Shown here: piece after piece, positions 36,775-46,112 of the stretch | Position numbering within the stretch: the first letter of the stretch is position 1 | Layout of the letters: each line of letters opens with the position of its first letter | From: Anaeromicrobium sediminis | Lineage (GTDB): Bacteria; Bacillota; Clostridia; Peptostreptococcales; Thermotaleaceae | Length of the DNA stretch: 64,000 nucleotides | NCBI RefSeq assembly: GCF_002270055.1 | Contig: NZ_NIBG01000001.1 | Span: 124,001-188,000 of the forward strand | Direction of reading: 5' to 3' | Made by a program: the position numbers and the translations under genes | The notes under the pieces: model-generated | Told to the model about the DNA's origin: nothing | The model's database searches: none | What the model saw: the letters and a program-made list of their open reading frames with translations, nothing else

Positions 36775-37281
36775 ATGACAGTTTCACAATATATTAAAAT
36801 TCCAAAAGGTGTTAATGTTCCGAAAAATATTTTAGATTCTAAATTTATAAAACCACCACTTGAAGTAATTCAGTTGGTAGAATCAATCTCGCCTGAAAGC
36901 CACATTTTTTTTCATGAACATCCAATAGTACAAAAGTCATATCGTAATTACTTAGATATATTTGTTAATGCAAGGTTGACTTATTGGAGAAATTACACTA
37001 ATGAACCACTTTGGGCTAAAAGCTATGGAGAGGTATTAATATTAAGGGTGCTACATGAATTAGGTCATATTGTATGTGGACATAAAGGCTCTTTAAAGAT
37101 TGAAAATGGGAAGGTAATACAAATCGTATCTGATACAGAGGTTGAAAGGTGTGAGAAGGAAGCATGGGATTGGGCAATTAGATACAGGAGTGAGAATTTA
37201 GAAAATTATATAAATCTTGTTTACAAATGTCAGTTATTTGCTGAAACACATCCATATACGGAAGTAGTAGATTGGCAATAA
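36775..37281 (+). CDS. ImmA/IrrE-type metallopeptidase
   Basis: A 168-residue protein with the zinc site VLHELGHIVCGH (HExxH about residues 91-95) and a downstream glutamate in TEVERCEKEAWDWA, the ImmA/IrrE pattern. Such proteases cleave Xre-type repressors and thereby switch on mobile elements after stress. The start is put at the ATG behind AGGAGGGAGA; a TTG 42 bases earlier is less likely. It sits alone between two tRNA-Leu scars, without a repressor beside it. Confidence 0.85.
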   Translation: MTVSQYIKIPKGVNVPKNILDSKFIKPPLEVIQLVESISPESHIFFHEHPIVQKSYRNYLDIFVNARLTYWRNYTNEPLWAKSYGEVLILRVLHELGHIVCGHKGSLKIENGKVIQIVSDTEVERCEKEAWDWAIRYRSENLENYINLVYKCQLFAETHPYTEVVDWQ

Positions 37282-37328
37282 ACTAAACATTTTTTAACTT
37301 TAAATAATATAAATGAAGAGATTAAGTA

Positions 37329-37534
37329 AGAAGAGAACCAATAAGGTTCTTTTTTTATTGGAAATATATAAAGCGAGTGCAATAGGTTTTAGTCCGTTAG
37401 AAGAATGGTTAGAAGGTTAGAAGGTAATTTCACGAAAATGAAATAAGCTAGTGTACTCAACACTAGGTATTTCAATGGTGCCGAAAGAGGGACTCGAACC
37501 CTCACGGAGTTGCCCCCAACGGATTTTGAGTCCG
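37329..37534 (+). repeat. tRNA-Leu attachment scar B
   Basis: Second copy of the 200-bp unit at 36081-36282. A third, shorter copy of its GTTTTAGT(T/C)CGTTAGAAGA block lies at 48531-48565. Between scar B and 37987 the DNA is AT-rich and without a visible gene. Confidence 0.75.
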
Positions 37535-37536
37535 TT
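37476..37536 (-). pseudogene. 3' portion of tRNA-Leu(CAA)
   Basis: Read on the minus strand this is the anticodon arm (ACGGA-CTCAAAA-TCCGT, anticodon CAA), variable arm, T arm (GGGTTCGAGTCCC) and acceptor strand ending CACCA. The acceptor 5' strand and D arm are missing, so it is not a functional tRNA but an attachment-site copy. Confidence 0.8.
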
Positions 37537-37987
37537 TTTTATTTTAATAGGGATCTGGCTTAGTAATTTCAATATATTCAGCGATTTTTACAATTAGAAA
37601 TAAATGAATTTATTACTTTCTACTGTATCTTACAACTACTATCATTACCTGTAAAGTACTTATACCATATATTTATACAAATAAAAATAATTCTAATCTA
37701 TATTCCTACCTTTAAGATACCTTTTAAAAGCTATATAATGATCATAAAAGGGAATTTATGCCCAAAAGGTATCATAATACCATCGGGTAAAAAAATAGCT
37801 TATAATGGCTAGGTGTAAAAAAAACAAATAAAAAGTAAAATATCCAGGTTTAGAAAATCCTTAAAGCCATTTAAAACACACCATCACAGAGGTTGAAAAT
37901 GAATATTGAAGTATCAATTAAAATCCATATATATTCAATTTTTAACGTAAAATCCACTCTCATGCTAAAAATTTGGGTGGGCTCTAA

Positions 37988-38306
37988 GTGGTAAAGAATA
38001 AGAAGTACAAAGTATGTGAAGTTTTAGAAAATATCCCTAATCCCTTAAAAAAACAGCCCTATCAGAGATTGGCAAAAAAGATGTTATATGATAGGGAGAA
38101 CTATACATATTTTGCATGTTGGAGTGCATTTAATAAAGATCAAATGTAACGGTTTAGAAAATATCCTTAATCCCTTAAAAAATCAGCCCTATCAGAGATT
38201 GATCCAAAAAATGATATATGATACGGAGAACTATACATATTTTGCATATTGGAATGCATTTAATAAAGACCCAATGGGAAAAAGGGTTAGGAGGTATTAT
38301 AGATAA
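37988..38306 (+). repeat. 130-bp tandem duplication within a small gene
   Basis: Two units with a period of 130 bp (about 38020-38149 and 38150-38279). Unit 1 codes, from a GTG, for VVKNKKYKVCEVLENIPNPL and onward to AFNKDQM, 53 residues. Unit 2 repeats the protein in another frame (ENILNPLKNQPYQRL...AFNKDPMGKRVRRYYR). As 130 is no multiple of three, the duplication broke the frame. The original was a small basic protein of unknown function. Confidence 0.6.
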
Positions 38307-38731
38307 CCAACTACTAAATGTACGCTACAAACCAACTAAACGTCAAAATAAAGGTAATTCAATAGCCAAATAGGAGATTTAGAAAGATGTATTATATGGT
38401 AATGACCTTACTTAGAAGAAAGTAATCCAAAACTTTATAAAAAATTAAGCCAGTAGAGGATATTCCATTATTAATTAGTGGAAGTCCTTTTTTTTATGCC
38501 TAAAAACAAAAATACAATTAAAGAAAGGAGTGATTTATATGACATTAATTAAAAAAATATCTACACAGGTACGGTAAAAGAGAAATTTAAAGTAAAGATA
38601 TGATAACTATCTAGTGAGCTAGGAAACTTAAAAGGAATTGGAAGATGATAGAGAAAATTGTTTCTAAATAGTCACTAATAGATTATGCAGCAGAAATTTA
38701 TAATTACAGATTAAAAAGGGGGACTTTAAAC
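38307..38731 (+). other. Decayed leader region before primase
   Basis: Contains a hairpin near 38455-38495 followed by a T-run and, from 38539, a small gene start (MTLIKKIST) with a good AAAGGAG site that soon runs into a frameshift (GTVKEKFKVK in another frame). No intact gene. Confidence 0.4.
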
Positions 38732-40639
38732 ATGAAAGTTAAATGTATGTTAGATGAAAAGAAATATAATAGTAAGCCAAAAGGAGATGAAATAGGAAAG
38801 ATTGTTAAAAGGTTAGAGAAATCTGAATGTAATATAGGTATAAGCGATTTAGCAGGTTTAATGGTACAAGGATGTACTTTTAGACCTGCTTTTTTAAATG
38901 GAAGTAAAGATGAAAATTGGATTTCACAACAATTATTTGCACTAGATTTTGACAAAGGGACTACAATTGAGGAAGAAATAAGTAGATGTAGGCAATTAAA
39001 TATAATGCCTATATTCGGATATACTACTTTTTCTCATAGTGAAAAGCGTCATAGATTTAGGTTAGTTTTTTGTAGTAATAAAATTTTTACTATTTATGAA
39101 GAAGCTGAAAAAGTACAAGTAGCATTAATGAATTTATTTAATAAGTGTGATCCAAAAAGTAAGAATATAAGTAAGTTATATTTTGGGGGCACAAATTTAA
39201 TATTTGAAGGATATGATAATAAATTAGATATTGATGGATTACTTTTACATAATAAATTACTTAAAAAAAAGATTTACAAATGCAACAATGGTAGTCGTGA
39301 GAGAAAAGGGGTACAAGATATAAAAGATATAAATATATCTAATGTATCTTGTACCCCAAAAACCCATTTGCATAATATGAATATTATTAATGCAATAAAA
39401 ACGCATAATACGGAGTATCTAAAAAAATATATAGGAAATAAACATCAGATAACGTTTGAAACTAAAGAACAATTTTTTGATTTTATAAGAAAAATAGATT
39501 TGGGCGAGTTATTGGAATTACGCTATCCTAATAGTTTTAATTGTTTATTTCATAATGATAAGTCTCCGTCGGCTAGTATATTTGTAAATGAAGATACAGG
39601 AGATTATATTTATAAATGTAATAGTAATAGTTGTGGAGTATCTTTGAACAATATTGGGGTTATAGAAAAACTAGGTAGATTTAAAAGTAAATATAAAACA
39701 TATGAATTTATCAAGGAGATATTTAATCTTAAGATTGTGGAAACGGAGTGGCAGAAGAAACAATGGCAAGTATTAATGGAAAATGTAGAATCTATCCATA
39801 ATGGGGAATTAGAAAGAAATTGTCCTCAAGCATATAAGATTATTAAAAGGATATCACGATATTTAGTAGAGATGCACAAGATAGCATTAGATAATATATA
39901 TAATGAAAATTGGACTGATAATGAAGGCAATTTATTATTTTATTCTAGTACAGGGTATATTGCAGGTAAATTAAAAATAAGTGATAATAGTTTAAATAAA
40001 ATCAGTCAAAAGATAGCGGTTCTTGCATATCTTAAGTTATTAAATAAGGTAGATGATGGACAAGTTAATGAGGATATACTTAAAAAATCTAAACACCTTA
40101 ATGCAACGAAAAACAAGGATAAATATAAACATGTTAATTATTTTTCCATACCTCCCTATACAGATGACTTATATAAAGCCGTGGAGCAACAAGCAAAGAA
40201 ATGGAAAGATAATAACTATACTATGAGAGGTGTATCAAGGGAAATGTTTTATCGTGGGGAAGGGGTAGATGTAGCGAATTGGTTATATCCCCAATTTAAC
40301 AAAGTAACTGAAAAAAATGAAGATGGAGAAAGTGAAATAGTAGATAGAACTACATCAAAGGCATCTGATTATAAAACTGCAGACATTGTAAAGACCATAT
40401 TTTATCTTATAGATAATAAGGGTTATGCACGAGAAAAGGAAATAGTAGAAATATTAAGGCGTAAGTATGGTAAGGAAAATATTAGTGTACAAATAAAAAA
40501 AAGTATAAAGCAAATATTTGAAGAATATTCTCTGAAAAAGCTAAGAACTAACAAAATAATAAAGGAACACTATGGGATAACCGATAAAGGTTATCCTTTA
40601 ATTATTGTAAAAAATGAGTTCAATATTCAGAATATTTAG
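38732..40639 (+). CDS. Plasmid/phage-type primase
   Basis: A 635-residue protein. The N-terminal 200 residues resemble an archaeo-eukaryotic-type primase/PrimPol core with ISQQLFALDFDKG (about residue 65-78, acidic metal site) and TFSHSEKRHRFRLVF. Around residues 265-305 there is a CHC2-like zinc finger (CLFHNDKSPSASIF...YKCNSNSCG), as in DnaG-type primases. The C-terminal third is helical and probably binds DNA or a helicase. It should prime replication of the element. The sequence encoding GVQDIKDINISNVSCTP overlaps the 48-bp palindrome. A ribosome site AAAAAGGGG precedes the ATG. Confidence 0.8.
   Translation: MKVKCMLDEKKYNSKPKGDEIGKIVKRLEKSECNIGISDLAGLMVQGCTFRPAFLNGSKDENWISQQLFALDFDKGTTIEEEISRCRQLNIMPIFGYTTFSHSEKRHRFRLVFCSNKIFTIYEEAEKVQVALMNLFNKCDPKSKNISKLYFGGTNLIFEGYDNKLDIDGLLLHNKLLKKKIYKCNNGSRERKGVQDIKDINISNVSCTPKTHLHNMNIINAIKTHNTEYLKKYIGNKHQITFETKEQFFDFIRKIDLGELLELRYPNSFNCLFHNDKSPSASIFVNEDTGDYIYKCNSNSCGVSLNNIGVIEKLGRFKSKYKTYEFIKEIFNLKIVETEWQKKQWQVLMENVESIHNGELERNCPQAYKIIKRISRYLVEMHKIALDNIYNENWTDNEGNLLFYSSTGYIAGKLKISDNSLNKISQKIAVLAYLKLLNKVDDGQVNEDILKKSKHLNATKNKDKYKHVNYFSIPPYTDDLYKAVEQQAKKWKDNNYTMRGVSREMFYRGEGVDVANWLYPQFNKVTEKNEDGESEIVDRTTSKASDYKTADIVKTIFYLIDNKGYAREKEIVEILRRKYGKENISVQIKKSIKQIFEEYSLKKLRTNKIIKEHYGITDKGYPLIIVKNEFNIQNI
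39308..39357 (-). repeat. 48-bp near-palindrome, copy 2 inside primase gene
   Basis: GGGGTACAAGATA ... TATCTTGTACCCC. Inverted relative to the copy at 30047-30094 and about 90% identical to it. It sits at an interdomain linker of the primase and keeps the frame open. Confidence 0.7.
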
Positions 40640-40685
40640 ACTATAAATCAATTTTACTATGCCAATATCTTGAGCGTATAGATTT

Positions 40686-40835
40686 TGAAATTAATATCGA
40701 TAGACTTTGTTTATTTATACAAAATGAAGAGGTCTATTCTTGTGCAAAAAAGAAATTACTAATTGATTAATTTATGATTTATTCTAAGTTAAAAAATTTA
40801 TCTAGGAAAACTATGACGAATGTCGAAGTATTTAT
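40686..40835 (+). pseudogene. Tyrosine recombinase 5' fragment
   Basis: About 150 bp that match the upstream region and first 25 codons of the intact integrase (compare ATCGATAGACTTTGTTTAT with 8868-8890, and TTATCTAGGAAAACTATG). The frame is interrupted several times. A remnant of a third recombinase of the spo0A-site family; sequence from 40836 to 41175 shows only a hairpin (40944-40982). Confidence 0.75.
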
Positions 40836-41175
40836 ATCAAATTAAACCAGGTGTAAATAAGCAAGTTTACAGAGATAGAAAGAGATATGTAAATACATAT
40901 ATATGATTATAAAATTTTTGTAAGTATTATATCATGTATGTAAAGAATATAGACAGTTTGTTTGCAAAGTTGTCTATATTCTTTTTATGTCTCTTAGTAA
41001 AATTAAATGACTATAAAACAGAAAGCAAAAAACATGGAAAGTGCATCATTGTAATAAGTTATATTAAATACAAAGTAAACGGCAAAATAAATTATAATAA
41101 AATCAAACTGATTTAGAAGATTAATAAAACTATAAAATAGGAAAATTAATAGTTTATAATCATAACTTAACAGTA

Positions 41176-41204
41176 TTGACTATGATTGTTATGTCTAGTA
41201 TAAT
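41176..41204 (+). promoter_or_regulatory. Sigma-A-type promoter of resolvase
   Basis: TTGACT, 17 bp, TATAAT, a nearly perfect vegetative promoter 49 bp before the resolvase ATG. Confidence 0.85.
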
Positions 41205-41253
41205 AAATACATATAATGTAATCAAAACTTATGGTCAAAAGGGGTTTGATAAT

Positions 41254-41829
41254 ATGATATATGGTTATGCTAGAGTAAGCACAACAGGACAGATGAAAGA
41301 TGGAAATAGTTTAGAGCATCAAGAAAAACGATTGATAGATGCAGGAGCAAAAGAAATAATAAAAGAAGGTTATACAGGAACTACATCTAATAGACCACAA
41401 TTTCAGGAACTGTTAAGTAAGTTAAAAGAAGGTGATACTTTAGTTGTAACAAAGCTGGATAGATTTGCAAGAAGTACAATACAAGGTGCTACAATTGTAC
41501 AGAACTTAATTGACAAAGGAATTAAAGTTAACATACTTAATATGGGAGTACTAGATAATACACCAGGTAGTAAATTAATTAGAAATATATTTTTTGCTTT
41601 TGCAGAATACGAACGTGATATGATAGTTGAGAGAACACAAGAAGGGAAGGCTGTAGCAAGGACTAAGGATGGATTTAAAGAGGGTAGACCTAAAAAATAT
41701 ACAATAGAGCAATTAGATCATGCTATGGAATTACTAAATAAGCATTCGTATACACAAGTAGAAAAGATGACTAAAATTAGCAAGGCTACATTAGTAAGAG
41801 AGAAGAGAAAAAGAAAGAAATTAGAGTAG
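41254..41829 (+). CDS. Serine resolvase/invertase
   Basis: A 191-residue small serine recombinase starting [13 protein letters not shown] with nucleophile S9, catalytic domain to about residue 140 ([28 protein letters not shown]) and a C-terminal helix-turn-helix ([18 protein letters not shown]). The internal ATG after AAAAGGGG is chosen; the upstream in-frame codons overlap the promoter and so are not translated. Only distantly related to the resolvase at 33642, so it came with another element. Confidence 0.93.
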   Translation: MIYGYARVSTTGQMKDGNSLEHQEKRLIDAGAKEIIKEGYTGTTSNRPQFQELLSKLKEGDTLVVTKLDRFARSTIQGATIVQNLIDKGIKVNILNMGVLDNTPGSKLIRNIFFAFAEYERDMIVERTQEGKAVARTKDGFKEGRPKKYTIEQLDHAMELLNKHSYTQVEKMTKISKATLVREKRKRKKLE

Positions 41830-41850
41830 TTTATTCTACTCTTTTTTTGT
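41823..41850 (+). terminator. Terminator of resolvase gene
   Basis: AGAGTAG pairs with CTACTCT and is followed by seven T; it overlaps the stop codon. Confidence 0.85.
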
Positions 41851-41895
41851 GTCAATAAATAAATTTACAATACTTTATATTAAGGTGGTGTTTTG

Positions 41896-42111
41896 ATGAA
41901 GATTAAACTAACTTCTAAAATTAAAGAAAGAAGAATGGAACCTCATCTTAATCAAAAGCAATTAGCTGGATCAACTGGATTCACTTCTAGCTATTTGAGT
42001 AATCTTGAAAGAAGTATAAATCTTCCTTCTATAGAGGTGTGCTTTATATTAGCTAAAACTGTCAATTGCTCAGTTGAAAATTATGGACATGTAGTCATAC
42101 AATACAAATAA
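41896..42111 (+). CDS. Xre-family helix-turn-helix protein
   Basis: A 71-residue DNA-binding protein with the motif NQKQLAGSTGFTSSYLSNLE and a second part SIEVCFILAKTVNCSVENYG. The last ten residues do not follow the usual end of the family, which may mean a late frameshift. The ATG behind GGTGGTG is used. Probably a regulator of the neighbouring resolvase or of transfer. Confidence 0.78.
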   Translation: MKIKLTSKIKERRMEPHLNQKQLAGSTGFTSSYLSNLERSINLPSIEVCFILAKTVNCSVENYGHVVIQYK

Positions 42112-42230
42112 AATATAACTATGGATAGGGAATAGATAATGCATTTTAAATAATATATAGTACAATGTAGGAAAGTAGAAGGATCATATAAAATATGTAT
42201 TATGCTGTACTTTTAATCGTGTGTACAGGG

Positions 42231-42340
42231 GGTAAATAAACATTTATAAATTACAAGTCTCTTTGTGAGGGTATATGAGTAGATCAGCACATGGATTTAG
42301 TAAAAATGGTATCGAACGAACGATAAGTAAGAAATATACT
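42231..42340 (+). repeat. Copy of the sequence in front of integrase fragment
   Basis: Matches 34457-34570 (for example GGTAGATAAACAT / GGTAAATAAACAT, ACACATGGA, ATCGAACGAAC). Noncoding remains; the surrounding gap 42112-42696 shows no gene otherwise. Confidence 0.65.
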
Positions 42341-42696
42341 AAAATAAAGATTATCAAATTTATTTTGAAGAAACATGTTATGTCGCGAAGAAATCAAGTA
42401 TGTTTAATTGTATTTTATTTTATGATATTTTCAAAATGGGTTATATAATTACCTCTTTTTCATTAAATTCCGAGTAGAATTATAATAGAATAAATTATGA
42501 TAAGTACAAAATGTTTAATACATTTTTAAATTATAGATTTTATACTGTTATTTTTAAAAGAGTTATAATTCTTTCCATTTAAATTATTACATTGCTTGTC
42601 TATGAGAGTTTAAGTCCCTTCTCCTTCGTCAAGTGAAAAATGAAAATAGGATGAGTTGTACGAGGATATATAACAAGGTGATATTACATGGTATTA

Positions 42697-43019
42697 TCAC
42701 TTTCCTATTTTATTAGGTTCAACAAATGTACCCTGCTGAAGGGTGTGTAGAGCATTATTCAACTTTTCTACTACTTCTTGTCTTGTTGTACCATAGAAGA
42801 ATTTTCTTTTTTGCTTTCCTTGTGAATCATACCCAATGGTAATAGCAGCACACCATTTACCATCTTTTTTTTTACTTATTGTTCCTTCGTTATTTCCTCT
42901 TTTCTTTGGAATTTCTACGGTTCTCCTTTCTAGGTTGATATTCTTTTCTTGTAAGTTCTTCTCCTGATAGAAATCCCCTTTACAGTATTTGAAGATAACA
43001 TAGTCGAGAAATTTTTAAA
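42697..43019 (-). pseudogene. N-terminal fragment of Tn916-type integrase
   Basis: The minus strand is open for 107 codons and encodes the arm-binding N-terminal domain: KKRGNNEGTISKKKDGKWCA, TIGYDSQGKQKRKFFYGTTR and QEVVEKLNNALHTLQQGTFV, then stops. Both the catalytic part and a start codon are missing. It is the complement of the C-terminal fragments at 34473 and 36328, though on the other strand. Confidence 0.75.
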
Positions 43020-43328
43020 GAAGGAATTTAGAAAATTACATGTAAAAAGATGGGACAATACTGCAATAGATAGAATTAAGTCATTTAGGACATTTAATAT
43101 TTGGAAAAAGAGTGTTGCTAAAAAGGAGAGAATTTATGTTTAATATCTTTAATAAGAAAAAAACGAAAAGTACTATGATTAAATTAATCGTTCTAAGCGT
43201 CCTGCAATAATCATATAAATATTTTGTGGACTGTTTGCATTATGCAAAAGGTTTACACTCTTAGAACCTCAATGTTTGTTATAAAAATAATAAAATAAGT
43301 AATAAGAATCAAGATAGGGGGGGGAATC
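43020..43328 (+). other. Gene remnants before zinc-module pair
   Basis: A frame from about 42967 to 43143 (EFRKLHVKRWDNTAIDRIKS and onward) ends at TAA, and a 24-residue frame from 43136 (MFNIFNKKKTKS) with AAGGAGAG upstream ends at 43210. Both look like pieces of larger genes and are not identified. Confidence 0.3.
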
Positions 43329-44009
43329 TTGAAAAATAGTTATTCCATATCAGTAGGGGAGTTATTTGCTAATAATGTAGATGAGGAAAAATTTTTAACT
43401 ATACTTGCAGATGCTGAAAAACATTTGAAAGAAGTACTTAATGAAAACAATCTAATATGTCCATATTGCAATCTAATCATAGGTAATGATTTCAAAATTG
43501 GTGTAAGAATACCCATTATATCAAAAGAAAATCCTATTCTTACTTTTTTTGCAGTTCACTCATTTTGTATTGAGAATGAATTAAGGGGTTTATGTGAAAT
43601 TAATGAAAATGGTGAATTAGAAACGACTGCACTTAACTTTTTGGGTATGGAAGATAGCGTAAAAGAATATCAAAAAGAATTGCTGAAATGTTTAGATATG
43701 CTTGAGAAAGAAGAAATAAATGGACAGTGGAAAGTTTTTTTAAGGTATGATAAGGCGGGCAAAGTATCAAGGGAAATAATGACTGAAGCTGCAAAAACAA
43801 GGTTTAAAGAGATACAAGATAAAGGAAGTTCAATTATATGTCCTACTTGCTCGAAAGAGGTAAAACAAATAAACAGATGTCAATTACTATTTATTACAAA
43901 TGGTAAAGGCAAAGATGCAAATGTTGAACTTATTCACAAATCTTGTGAAAGTAAATTTATGAAAAATATGAAAAGGAGGGGGTTTAATGAGTTTATTCAT
44001 CGAACTTAA
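43329..44009 (+). CDS. Protein with two CxxC-HxxC modules
   Basis: A 226-residue protein. Two similar zinc-ligand sets are visible: C44-x-x-C47 with H77-x-x-C80 (CPYC...HSFC) and C171-x-x-C174 with H203-x-x-C206 (CPTC...HKSC), each about 35 residues long. A charged helical stretch separates them. The start is TTG behind a run of G (AGGGGGGGG), the only good ribosome site. It overlaps the next gene by 23 bp, so the two are coupled. No family is recognised; nucleic-acid or protein binding is a guess. Confidence 0.7.
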   Translation: MKNSYSISVGELFANNVDEEKFLTILADAEKHLKEVLNENNLICPYCNLIIGNDFKIGVRIPIISKENPILTFFAVHSFCIENELRGLCEINENGELETTALNFLGMEDSVKEYQKELLKCLDMLEKEEINGQWKVFLRYDKAGKVSREIMTEAAKTRFKEIQDKGSSIICPTCSKEVKQINRCQLLFITNGKGKDANVELIHKSCESKFMKNMKRRGFNEFIHRT

Positions 44010-44745
44010 ACCTGAAGATAGAAGAAATTCTGAAAAATGCAAAGCGGCAATTGCCAATATTGAAAAAGTATTTAAGGAAAAACGATCACATAATGAAAAA
44101 ATCACTTGTGCTATATGTAATAAACTACTTTCAAATCGTTTTCGTTCAGCCTGTCGTGTAATGGCAAATAGTAAAACTGTACTTGTACATCCTGTACATA
44201 TTGGTTGCATAAAAGAAAATTCACCTATGAATGAGTTATTTGGGAATAAAAAAGAATATGTTGATATGTCTACTATTGACTTAATAACTATGATTAATAT
44301 TATAGATACACTTCATAAATTGGATAAGGAAGATAAATTGCCTGAATTAAATAACGATATACTATCATCTAACTTGCATATGCCTAATCCAGAAATCAAA
44401 GGACAACCGTTTTATACAATGGTAGAAATTAAGAATGGTGTATTAACTGGAAATATTGAATCTTATAATCATAAAGGTAAATATTTACCTATGCTTTATG
44501 TATCAAAAAGGGTTGCAGAGCGTGCAAAGAAAATTAAAGATAATGCTTTCAAAAATAATTATTATGTAGCAGGCATTTCAGAAGAAGGCTTAAATGACCT
44601 TTTTTCAAGATATAGTGAGGAGTCTATTGTTGTATTAGGATTTGAAGGTGAAAAAGGTGTATCTATGCCTTTAACGTCAAAAGAAATATTAAATGGTTTA
44701 AAGCCTAACAAATGGCTTTCAAAAATAATTATGGAACAACAATAG
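43987..44745 (+). CDS. Protein with one CxxC-HxxC module
   Basis: A 252-residue partner of the previous gene, with the same module at C41-x-x-C44 ... H71-x-x-C74 (CAICNKLLSNRFRSACRV...HIGCIKENSP) and a C-terminal alpha/beta part (YLPMLYVSKRVAERAKKI, SIVVLGFEGEKGVSMPLTSK). The overlap with the upstream gene and the shared module suggest that both products act together. AAAGGAGGGGG precedes the ATG. Function unknown. Confidence 0.7.
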   Translation: MSLFIELKPEDRRNSEKCKAAIANIEKVFKEKRSHNEKITCAICNKLLSNRFRSACRVMANSKTVLVHPVHIGCIKENSPMNELFGNKKEYVDMSTIDLITMINIIDTLHKLDKEDKLPELNNDILSSNLHMPNPEIKGQPFYTMVEIKNGVLTGNIESYNHKGKYLPMLYVSKRVAERAKKIKDNAFKNNYYVAGISEEGLNDLFSRYSEESIVVLGFEGEKGVSMPLTSKEILNGLKPNKWLSKIIMEQQ

Positions 44746-44842
44746 TATAGTTTTTTCTGTGATGCTAGATTATAATTTTAGATTTGGCAGAAAGCGACTC
44801 ACTCTACTAATATAATAAAAGGACTATGAAAAATGCAATGCA

Positions 44843-44880
44843 CCCCTAATTCCGTACTAAATAGAAGTCTGGGAAAGGGG
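44843..44880 (-). repeat. 38-nt hairpin repeat, copy 2
   Basis: Inverted relative of 13558-13595. The outer CCCC/GGGG stem followed by TGTTTTATT can terminate transcription of the pair upstream. The rest of 44746-45188 is without a gene. Confidence 0.6.
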
Positions 44881-45188
44881 TGTTTTATTATGTAATAAAT
44901 ATCTGGTTTTGTTAACTATAGGAATGTAAATAAGTTTTAAAAATGTGAAATGGTACATTGTTGCTCTTTTAAGGAGTAAATGGTTTGCCCATAACTTTGT
45001 AATTAATAAAATACTGGAGTTAGTATAATTCTATAGACACTTTCTAGGTAAGTCTTTGTTTGACTTTGCGTGTCGCATATATTCATGTAAGTTCAAGTTA
45101 AATAATTAATACAGAGTACTAATGTGAAATATCAATAAATATAATTAAAAAAAGAGATAAAGGATATCAAAAAGATAGGAGGACAATA

Positions 45189-45398
45189 ATGGAAAGCTAC
45201 TACAGGCTAAAAGAAAGTTTAGGTGAATTTTTAAAGATTTTTTGTTATCTTGCTGTTTACAGTTGGATTATAATGATTGTTTGGAATATTATAGCAAGTT
45301 TTTTCTTAATTAAAATAATTACATTCAAGGTTAGTTTAGCGATAGTAGTATTTGTTAGGCTAGTAGTTTCTCTAATAACTAAGGGACTAAAAGTTTAA
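45189..45398 (+). CDS. Small membrane protein (69 aa)
   Basis: Starts behind AGGAGGAC with MESYYRLKESLGEFLKIFC and has two membrane helices (about 14-39 and 41-62). Good start signal and typical composition suggest a real gene. Small two-helix proteins in mobile elements can be holin- or toxin-like; nothing here decides it. Confidence 0.6.
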   Translation: MESYYRLKESLGEFLKIFCYLAVYSWIIMIVWNIIASFFLIKIITFKVSLAIVVFVRLVVSLITKGLKV

Positions 45399-45469
45399 TA
45401 TTATTTTCAATTTTTTTATCTGCTACATATAGAATTAATATATTTGGACAAGAAAGGGAGAGGGATGGT

Positions 45470-45980
45470 TTGGGAGCTCATATATTACTAAGAACACAAT
45501 CTTATGAGAGTCCATATAAACATGCGTTATTAGAGTTAGTAAGTATACCTGGAGAGATACTAATACTTTCAGCAGGATTTGCAAAAGACACTGTGTTTGA
45601 GTTGAATAAAGGGAAATCTAGACTTATTGAAGCTATTTGATTTTTTAGTAGGTTGCTTAGATCAAGCAAACAATGATAAAATTTTTCCATCTATTATTGA
45701 TGTGTCTTCATATATGAATGAAGTACATATTTTAACAAGAATTGAAAATCAGATAAAAAACTATATTGAAGAGGAAATTTTAGTGGAAGTGGATTTAGAA
45801 TATATAATAAAATTACCAAAATCATACTCAAAATACATTCAGTATGAACATACAAACAATAAAATTGAAAAAAAAGAAAATATAGATTTGGAAAAGATGA
45901 AGAATATTGATTGGAAATCTGTACGAGATTGTTTTAAATATACAGATGATCATACAGAAAAAGAAGTGAAAAAATTTTGA
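45470..45980 (+). pseudogene. Frameshifted gene, phospholipase-D-like start
   Basis: From a TTG behind AAAGGGAGAGGG the frame reads GAHILLRTQSYESPYKHALL and on to LIEAI, then stops; in the next frame it goes on as FDFLVGCLDQANNDKIFPSI to the end at 45980. The join at about 45635 keeps a sensible protein of about 165 residues. ILILSAGFAKD resembles the first strand of phospholipase-D-like domains but no HKD motif is present. Most likely a truncated, shifted gene. Confidence 0.55.
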
Positions 45981-45993
45981 TAAATGGATTAAT

Positions 45994-46057
45994 TATCAAG
46001 TTGTATAGAATGTGGCGCTTGTGTTAATGTATGTTTATACAATGCTATGTCTTTATA
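45994..46057 (+). pseudogene. Tiny ferredoxin-type 4Fe-4S remnant
   Basis: CIECGACVNVCLYNAMSL before a stop has the C-x2-C-x2-C-x3-C spacing of iron-sulfur ferredoxins, but the frame is closed just upstream. Only about 20 codons; may be a relic. Confidence 0.3.
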
Positions 46058-46082
46058 AATCATAACTATTGATACATAAACT

Positions 46083-46112
46083 AGACCAGGATTACACCTG
46101 GTCTTTCTTATA
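46083..46112 (+). terminator. Terminator-like hairpin
   Basis: AGACCAGG pairs with CCTGGTCT around ATTACA, followed by TTCTTA. Confidence 0.65.

Noticed and set aside
40934-41116. Frame of 60 codons before the second resolvase
   Set aside because: Starts inside a hairpin and has no ribosome site; composition is like random AT-rich DNA.
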